64,000 bases of DNA, taken from the NCBI RefSeq assembly GCF_000003815.2, contig NC_049991.1, positions 14,926,154 to 14,990,153 of the forward strand. Reading direction: 5' to 3'. This DNA is from Branchiostoma floridae (taxonomy: Eukaryota > Chordata > Leptocardii > Amphioxiformes > Branchiostomatidae). Below are positions 56,971 to 64,000 of the stretch, one piece after another (the stretch's first letter is position 1; every line of letters begins with the position of its first letter). The translations under genes and the position numbers were made by a program. The notes below the pieces were generated by a model. It was given only the letters and a program-made list of their open reading frames with translations, searched no databases and had not been told where the DNA came from.

Positions 56971-59900
56971 ATGGACCCAACGAACGGACAGTACCAGGAG
57001 CCCGATTCTTGGGAGCAAGTAGCGGACTCAGGACCGGCAAACACCGAGGCACCGCTACAAATTCAGAAGCCTTTTTCCAGCTTGAACATCAATGCCCCGG
57101 ATTTCGTACCATCTTGGTTGACAAAGACCTCTCCGTCCCAGGAACAGCAGCCAGGTTCGCACGATTCTGATAAAATACTCGATCTGAAGACATGTATTTT
57201 GTTCCCTGCAATACTAGGTCGGGAGATGTGCCGATTTCTACCTGATCTTGCTGTCTGTACACTCGTACGAACGTCTGTCGATTGTCCGAAAAAATGTCCG
57301 CCATGTTTTTGGCGCACGCAGGCATGGGGGAAAATATGACATGGCATGGCACTTTTCACACGATCAGCTGACTGGTCTGCCTACGCCTACATCACCGCAG
57401 GTCTTTCCTAAAAACTCTGTACCACTTCTTCTATTCTCTTTGGTTGGTAAATTATACATGTCACTGGTTTAGATACTAGGGCAGATGTCTGTCCATTCAA
57501 AATATGTGGTGCGAAGTGGGGGGGGGGGGGCATAATGGTGACTCACTGTTATGCTCAACCATGTATGGTAAACAAGACATTTTCTGTAACAACCGTTGTA
57601 CCAAATCTCCTCATGGAAAAACACTATGGAATTTTCATATGTATGGTTGATTGGCAGTCAGTTGTGAAGTGTTGTTGGTGTTCTCGGCTGTTATTAACAA
57701 CTTAGTGGGAAACAATTTGTGGCCTACTGCTCCCATCTTGCTTTTCAGTCAACTTTCAAGGAGATGTAAACAAAAGCTTGAAAAGGGGAACTGGGTTTTC
57801 ATTCATTGTTGGTCAGGAACGCTAACATTTTAGTTTCCGTGATCTAACTGGAGCATGTGCACCCATCTCAATAGAAGACTGGCAAGCACATAGCTTGGCA
57901 TTTGTAATAATTTGTCAGGTGCTGATATTTACACATATCATACATGTAACGTTATAACGTTAAACTTAAACTGTTGTTTCTCTTGTAGACTATGCCAAAA
58001 TATTTCATGCTGACCATGAATTCACATGCGAAACTTCACAGTCAAAACTCCAGGCCCATTGCTTAGTCATGTTGAGTACGTACCATATGTTTCATGGAAC
58101 GATATAGAGCCTATTGAACTGCCACTGCCCACCATGCATCAAGTAATAACCCCTCATGGTTGTACAGTATGTTGGCCTTAGATAACCTTTTCCTGTTTTA
58201 ACATCAGCCATTATTATAATATGGCATTGACCTGGTTATTGGACTTGTTATTTGGCCAACAGTCTGTCTGTAAGGTGACCTTGGATTTGATATTTTGTAA
58301 ACTGGTAGAAAGGTAGTCATTTGGATACTCACTATGATCTTTTGGTATGTAAAGACATCCACAACTTACAAGCTCTTTAAGATTGTCTGTATGTAGTTAT
58401 TCTCCACATTCTCTATCCCCTCTTTCCTATAGATGCCCAGCAATATTACGGTATGGAAGAAATGTCAGGTTATTGGACTCGCTTCTTGGGCAACAGCCTG
58501 TAAAGTGACCTTGAATGTTATATTCTTTAAACCTATACAAAGGTCGTAATTTATCGAAAGTGTAATTTGGATAGTTCAGAATTTTGGCAGCTAAAGATGG
58601 CTACAACCTACAATTTCTCTTCCTGTAAGTGTAAACTGTAATTATTCTCCACTTTCCTTGTCCCTTTTCTTACCTCGACTCGTCCTGCAATAAAAGAGTA
58701 CTAGTATGTAAGAAAAGTGCAGGCTGAGAAAACCAAGTCTAAGTAAATGGTGCCTATTTCTCTGTACAAAACAATAATAACTCTTCCTGGACACTACTCA
58801 GTATACTTATATTTTGGAGTTGATAACAAGATTACAGACTTAGCCATAACTTGATAAGTAAGGTTACATGGTAGAAGAACTAAAGCTGTTTGCAGCAATT
58901 TTCTGTCTAGGCTGAGTCTGAAAAGACTTGCCTGACTTGCATTCTTACTTTCAGAAGCTTGCATGCTTGTAAACTCAATATGTCCCATCATGATCATGGC
59001 CTTGAACAGTTGTCAATCAGTATTCTGAACTGACTGGTAGTTTGTAGACGGGAGAAGTTGTTATTATATGTCTATACTGGATGATAGATTTGTCAGAAAT
59101 GGGGAGAGTGGCCCAGATGGCCAGAGACATCGCACACTTCCCCTTAAAGTTGAATAAGTAATCTCCAAGCAGATCCTACGGTAGCATAAGATAATATCAA
59201 AAGCTGCCAGAGGAGTGAAGCCGGCCTAAGGAGTATGTTTGGCTACCAGTGGCTGATGACACCCTTTGGCCAGCTATACTCCTTAAAGCCAGCTTTGATA
59301 CTATTTTATGCCACTAGTTAAATGTGCCTGTAGATTATGTATAAGGTGTTTCACAGGAAGTGTGTTGCGTAATTTGTAAACAAACATAGATGGAGCAGAT
59401 AGCGATGCTGTGTATGTGTTATGTAGGGATTGTCCCATTTTGAAATTGCTATCTTTGCCTTATCTGGTGCCTAATTCACTACAGTACAGGATGGTATACA
59501 TATAGGTGTGTATGTTAAAGTTGTCTGGTGTTAAGCCAACTTTTCCAGTTGTATTTTTAGCCAGCTGTAGCGTAGACATATCATCTCAGTGACAGTAGTA
59601 AGGGCACAGGGGTAGGGCCAAGGATATACTGTTTATGGTAATTCCTGATTTTTTCAATGTACTTTTATGTTCAAAGTTTTCAAGGTGACAACTGTAACAT
59701 GAACATTATTGATAACAAATAAATTGCCGACTTTGTTTTTTTACCTGCACCTGCCGCCACTGTGAACATTTAGTTCTGAGAACAAGTTAAATTTTCTTAG
59801 ACTGTGAAAGTTTGGTACCGAGAAGACAAAGTGAATGAATTACAGTAGCTAGCCTTGGGTGACTGTTCTTTAGTCTGTGTAATGCAGACTCCACTGTCTG

Positions 59901-62900
59901 GGGCTAACTGGATGTTGGGTAGGCTGCTATAATCACAATTTAATCAGGTTCTTTATTTTTCCCAAACATTGCTTTTGGCCTTGTATTCTAACTATACACA
60001 GTATGCCAGTGGTCAATTGATAACCATTGTAAGCATCACCAACCAAACATGTTGAAAATGCTGGTGAATATGTATCATACTTTCCGTATGTTTTGTATTG
60101 TTAGATAAAATACTACCTAAACACTGCAATGTACTTCACAGTCACAGTAGAAATACAAGGCACAATTCTGGTTAACCATGGTTTGGTATGGTTCTTTCCA
60201 GATGCAGTACAGTCAGATTATACTAAGCTGTCCTCATCTATGCTTGAAAAGGTAGTGTTAATAATAGAGCTTAAATATGTAAAGGAAATATTTTGCTTAT
60301 AACACAGGTACTAAATATAACAAGCAACTTCCCTAAAAGGTTGGTGTTCCTTATTAATTTGGTAAACATACTTACCACCTCTATGCACTTTATATTGATA
60401 TTTAATGACAAAGGCCAAATGTAGCCAGTGCCCTTGAGGCTCTACATGTAGAGAGTTTGGTTTGACAAGGCCGTGTTTGAATTAACAAGCAGACAAGACA
60501 AGTGATTGAATAGCAAAGTTACCATTGTTGACTCGAAAGCCTGTGAATTGGCTTCATAATGGTTTTGTGGGGAGATAGTGAGAGCTTTGAGTCAGGCCTG
60601 AAATAAGGTAGAGTCAGATACAGATGAAAATACAGTCTATAGATATAGATACAGATACAGATACAGTCATCAGTGCCAGTGGGATAGTGCTATGTTCCAA
60701 GGCAGTACTGTAAATGCAGAAATGTTCGCGGTGGATTAATGTTCGCGGTATTCGCGGTGACCACTTCACCGCGAACTTAAAACCACCGCGAACATTTTTC
60801 TATAATGGTATAAGACTGCAGTCTATGGTGTTACCGCGAACTTAAATCCACCGCGAAAAGTCCCTTTTCCTGCTACTGTGAAATTAAATCCCTGCGAACT
60901 TAAATGTATTTACAGTATTAGCTATCTTGTCATATATTCTGTCCTTAGGCCACACCAATTTAATTTCTTGGTTCACGGATTTTTTCATAAATAATATGGA
61001 GCGAGAGGGCGAAATAAAAATAAAAATTGTAAAATGGTTGGGGTAAAGGTAACGGCTAATCCAAAACACAAAGAAAAAAAGTTTTCAGCTTGAAAAAAGT
61101 ACAAAAACACTATTATTGTACAGTAACAGCACCTGTACCCACACTTTAAGGAGATTATAATATAAAGGCCAATTTGCTACACCAGAAAGTTGCTGAATGG
61201 CTTCATTAATGGTGAAAATTTGCTGAGTGGTAATTTTTATTTTTATTTTTTTCCCCAAAAAATAGGAGCGAGCGAATCCGTGAACCAAGAAATTAAATTG
61301 GTGTGGCCTTAAATGGCCTCAGTCCAAAAACGTCTGAGCATTGATAATCAATAACAACCAGTTTCCCAAAATACTGACAGAATAACATTGATAATATACC
61401 ACAGCCCATTGACACCTTTTGGAAAGCCTGTGTCATATGATGTGTACTGAATGCATAATGTATATATGTTTGGAAAAGCACATGTTAAATCATCCCATGG
61501 GGTTGAGAGTACCACCCCAAACACCTGTTGGCTTCATTTAGATGCACACCACTTAGCATGCACAGACAGCCCTACACCAGGGTGTGGTTCTACACTTGAA
61601 GCATTCAGACTGCAGCACTGTCCATATCAAATTCTGCCAATAAGTCCATACCGATATCTGTATGCCAAAGGTTAGCAGTATTGACATGACTGTCACCACA
61701 GTAAGGTAGACAGATGCTGGGACCAGCTAGTTAATGGTGTTTGGGGCCTTGCCATGTGCAATTAGGAAAGCAAGTGCACTGTAGAGTAATAAGTTGGTGG
61801 AAAATGATTCAGCGTTGTTGGTTTTTACTAGCATTGAGGTTTAGCCCAATTTCATGAAGCGGCAAGGAGTTCTTTGTCTACGTTTACTGTAAAAGGAGAA
61901 ATCTTTGCGGGGATTCTATTTGGTGATGGTCTGAAAATGGAGTGTTTGTAGTGGTTTAAAATCTGGGGTCAAAATTGCCATGCAGGATTTTACTGTCAGA
62001 GGAGAAATGTTTACAGTGGTTTTAAGTTGATGACAAAGAGGTCACAGTGAAAACCATGAACATTTACCCATCTTGAACACTTATCCATTTACAGTATAAG
62101 TCTTGCTGTCAAGATTAGAGCATGTTTCTGGATATAGAGAAACTATGTCTATGAAACAAAGATCATGCATCTGCTTTTATTTTGAAAGTTGACATTTGAA
62201 TGCATCTTCAAGTTGTATGTGCACTGTAGCTATTATTATCAATGACAAAAAAAGCACACATCAAATTTCAAATACCATGACAAGTTAATTATTTCATTTT
62301 GTATTTTCCCAATGAATGAATAAGATTCTGAATAGACAACGGATTTTTTTTTTTTTTTTCAATAAACATTACAAAGACATACAAAGGACAAGTGCCACAA
62401 CTTGGATGGATACAGACAGAGAAGGACCTTTTATCTTACATGTTGTATGTTCGGAATTTTAGTTGTAAAAGGAAATGTCGGATACTGGGTTTGATGTCAT
62501 TAACAAAGCAGATGTATAGGCTATATTTAGCTATCATTATACAAAACTCAAGGTATGCTGGTTCTATTACACAATATATTATCGTATTCTTGCTTAAACG
62601 TATATCTTGCTTTGTCACGCTTTTCCACCAATATCTAAATTGTTGCCAAAATTCTATAGTATATCTACAATGAATAAACAAATGTTCTATGGTATGCTTT
62701 TCATCGCAATTGTTACAACTGTCTTTCTCTACCAGGTTTACCTTACTTAACCAACTGTTAGTCGGCAAGAAATGGTGTACAATCTTATATTGAAAGTATT
62801 GCAGTTTAGTTTCTTTGGTAGTTGTGAATATAACACTATAAGCTTTTTTAACATTATCTTCACCGATGTCATTATAGACAACGGATAGATTACAAACCAC

Positions 62901-64000
62901 GTCTCAAGTTGAAGAGCTGAGATAAATAATAAGTAAGGTGTTGTTATCTTAAGTTAACCTTGGCAGGGTTTTAACATTGTAAAGCGCTGCTCAGCGGGGT
63001 GTTGTGTTGATGTGGATATATGATAAGACGTGTGCAGTGGCTGATATAGTGGCCATTACGGCCCTGTGGAGTATTGCCAGTAATGGGGGTTATGTCCTTC
63101 CTACAGATTTTTTTAAAAATATCCAGTCGTTTACTGATGATTCCACTAAAAAGCTACAAAAGGACTGAGATTTTTGGAGCTGTAAGAATCTGGACAAGTG
63201 AATAATTTGAAAAGTTTGACTTGGAACAATGAAACAGAGAGAAGGACTAAAAAAAACTGCTGTTCTGTCCTTCCTACAGACGCAGCGTCCCCAGCAGCAG
63301 GGTCAGCAGACAATGCCATGGACGTGGAGACTGCTGCGGGAGGAGATACACAAGGTAGAACTTTTTTTTTTTTAATTGAATTTTTCAACATGAAGTTATA
63401 GATACACACATACAGAAAAACCGAACCTCTCTAATGCACCAAGCTATCCTTATCTATCATCCCTCATTGTATACATAACAAGTCATATAATTTTTTATAT
63501 ACATGTGGTTATATCATGGTTATTATCAAAAGGTAAACTCTCCTCATTTCTACAATTCCCTAGCCTGGGTGCCATCCGGATGGTAGTTCACTCTGACGTT
63601 TATTATACACTAAATACAGTCGCTTCTCGCTCTGACTTTTATTATATGCTATATACAGTCACTTTTCTGCTATTCCGTCAGGGAACCTTTAATAATGTCT
63701 GCAATCATCCAAATTTTGGACGGGAGCATGGTTAGTCAATACACATGAGCAAATTAAAGATTGGGTTCAACCGCTTGTTTGAACAGGCCTTCCAACACCC
63801 GAAATGCCCTCCGTCCGCTTGCGAGAGGGCCTGTTGTCATTGAACAAGTGCTCCGTTCCTTAATTCGCTCATTAACTGACGTTACCACCAAAAGATTTGA
63901 ACATATATCTCCCCAGACGGGTAGCAGAAGCAAACATAGGAACAAACTGGATGGTAGCCAGACAGTTGCCCTACGTGAAGTTCAAATGAGATTAGAGAAG
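56971..64000 (+). CDS. GSPT1: eRF3 / GSPT1-like translation termination factor, 5' part only
   Basis: Two coding exons are visible: 56,971-57,154 and 63,280-63,354, joined in phase; the GTP-binding exons lie beyond the window. The first encodes 61 residues with PDSWEQVAD, like the PDCWDQ start of vertebrate eRF3, and a textbook PAM2 motif SSLNINAPDFVPSW (36-49), which binds the MLLE domain of poly(A)-binding protein. The second is low-complexity, Ala/Gly/Asp-rich. eRF3 is the GTPase partner of eRF1 in stop-codon recognition. The exon 1 donor (GTTCGC) is weak. Without the GTPase domain, another PAM2 protein cannot be excluded. Confidence 0.72.
57155..59158. other. GSPT1 intron 1, left part, no other gene seen
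   Basis: Open frames at 57,063-57,359 on the minus strand overlap exon 1 and show no protein family. The rest is AT-rich intronic sequence. Confidence 0.45.
59159..59337. mobile_element. TAATCTCCAAGC-family MITE in GSPT1 intron 1
   Basis: The left end TAATCTCCAAGCAGATCC and the inner GATAATATCAAAAGCTG / CAGCTTTGATACTATTTTATG arms pair as in the 48,517 copy. The right end has decayed to GTAGATTA and no clear duplication remains. Confidence 0.7.
60620..60666. repeat. (GATACA)n simple repeat
   Basis: Imperfect GATACA/GATATA units upstream of the 60,706 MITE. Confidence 0.8.
60706..60917. mobile_element. Best-preserved TACTGTAAATGCA-family MITE
   Basis: TACTGTAAATGCAG opens and ATGTATTTACAGTA closes a 212-bp element. 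The body is nested GCGGT/ACCGC hairpins (TTCGCGGTGGATTAATG, ACCGCGAACTTAAAACCACC, ACTTAAATCCACCGCG). CpGs are intact, suggesting it is young. It lies in GSPT1 intron 1. Confidence 0.88.
60947..61309. mobile_element. 363-bp MITE, AGGCCACACCAATTTAATTT ends
   Basis: AGGCCACACCAATTTAATTT and AAATTAAATTGGTGTGGCCT are inverted; the pairing continues inward through CTTGGTTCACGGATT / AATCCGTGAACCAAG to about 36 bp. TTA/TAA flanks suggest a 3-bp target duplication. The same family sits in the LRRC45 3' end (49,394-49,803). Confidence 0.9.
61885..62096. mobile_element. Diverged TACTGTAAATGCA-family MITE
   Basis: It starts TACTGTAAAAGGAG and ends CCATTTACAGTA, 212 bp, the same length as the 60,706 copy. 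CpGs have largely become TpG/CpA, suggesting greater age. Confidence 0.7.
62345..62873 (-). mobile_element. 5'-truncated L1-type LINE insertion
   Basis: Read on the minus strand, the element ends in a run of about 17 A. It encodes the C-terminal part of an L1/Tx1-type reverse transcriptase ORF, with the zinc-binding-like block SCNNCDEKHTIEHLFIHC followed by FWQQF, ending in a stop at 62,436. The 13-mer ATAGACAACGGAT flanks both sides (62,332-62,344 and 62,874-62,886), the hallmark of target-primed reverse transcription. The open frame is still intact from the truncation point, so the insertion is fairly recent. It lies antisense in GSPT1 intron 1. Confidence 0.88.
63762..64000 (+). other. Open frame without ATG at the right edge, unassigned
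   Basis: One plus-strand frame is open for about 80 codons up to the window end (RGPVVIEQVLRSLIRSLTDV and LREVQMRLEK are in it). Composition is less AT-rich than its surroundings. No family is recognised and the minus strand is also open here, so it may be an exon, a retroelement piece or chance. Confidence 0.25.

Noticed and set aside
57063-57359. Minus-strand gene overlapping GSPT1 exon 1
   Set aside because: Several overlapping frames are open by composition alone, none with a known domain, while the PAM2-bearing plus-strand exon is convincing.
62436-62900. 154-codon minus-strand open frame as a host gene
   Set aside because: It is the C-terminal part of a LINE reverse transcriptase. The first ten or so codons are host flank beyond the target duplication.

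Overview
The window is animal nuclear DNA: intron-rich genes with canonical GT/AG splice sites, about 60% A+T, and many short inverted-repeat transposons. Gene structure and protein lengths sit very close to vertebrate orthologues, but there are no vertebrate-type repeats and six genes fit in 64 kb. An invertebrate deuterostome is most likely, and an amphioxus (Branchiostoma) is my best guess. No species-diagnostic marker was seen. All gene models come from reading splice sites and matching known protein families by eye.

Layout. Positions 1-19,477 hold no recognisable gene. They contain tandem duplications, a ~125-bp array of ATTTGCAT-type motifs, a ~140-bp minisatellite, several TIR elements and one stretch that could be regulatory. 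A small SAM-domain gene lies on the minus strand at 19,478-20,471. PRPF31 (U4/U6 snRNP protein, minus, 10 coding exons, 498 aa) spans 22,795-28,867. RBM7 (NEXT-complex RNA-binding protein, plus, 30,954-32,591) is head to head with it, and the shared promoter region carries a ZNF143/Staf-like motif. LRRC45 (centrosomal linker protein, plus, 18 coding exons, 672 aa) spans 35,447-49,371. SGSH (lysosomal heparan N-sulfatase, minus, 6 exons, 511 aa) spans 50,734-55,490, tail to tail with LRRC45. The first two coding exons of an eRF3/GSPT1-like gene (plus, 56,971 onward) run off the right edge.

The five named genes are housekeeping-type. PRPF31 and RBM7 act in nuclear RNA processing and may share control through their promoter. 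LRRC45 and SGSH are unrelated in function, but both human orthologues lie on 17q25.3, so their linkage may be ancestral. GSPT1 acts in translation termination.

Mobile DNA is the most distinctive content. There is a GC-rich hairpin MITE family with TACTGTAAATGCA ends (seven copies or pieces), 9-bp-TSD MITEs with ends like TAATCTCCAAGC, hAT-like MITEs, and a 5'-truncated L1-type LINE with a 13-bp target duplication. Two unrelated TIR elements (29,259-30,242 and 42,559-43,796) each carry a tRNA-like pol III promoter module. A tandem partial duplication of PRPF31 exon 7 has left three decayed copies of its 5' splice site in the next intron. RBM7 has a candidate in-frame 33-nt microexon.
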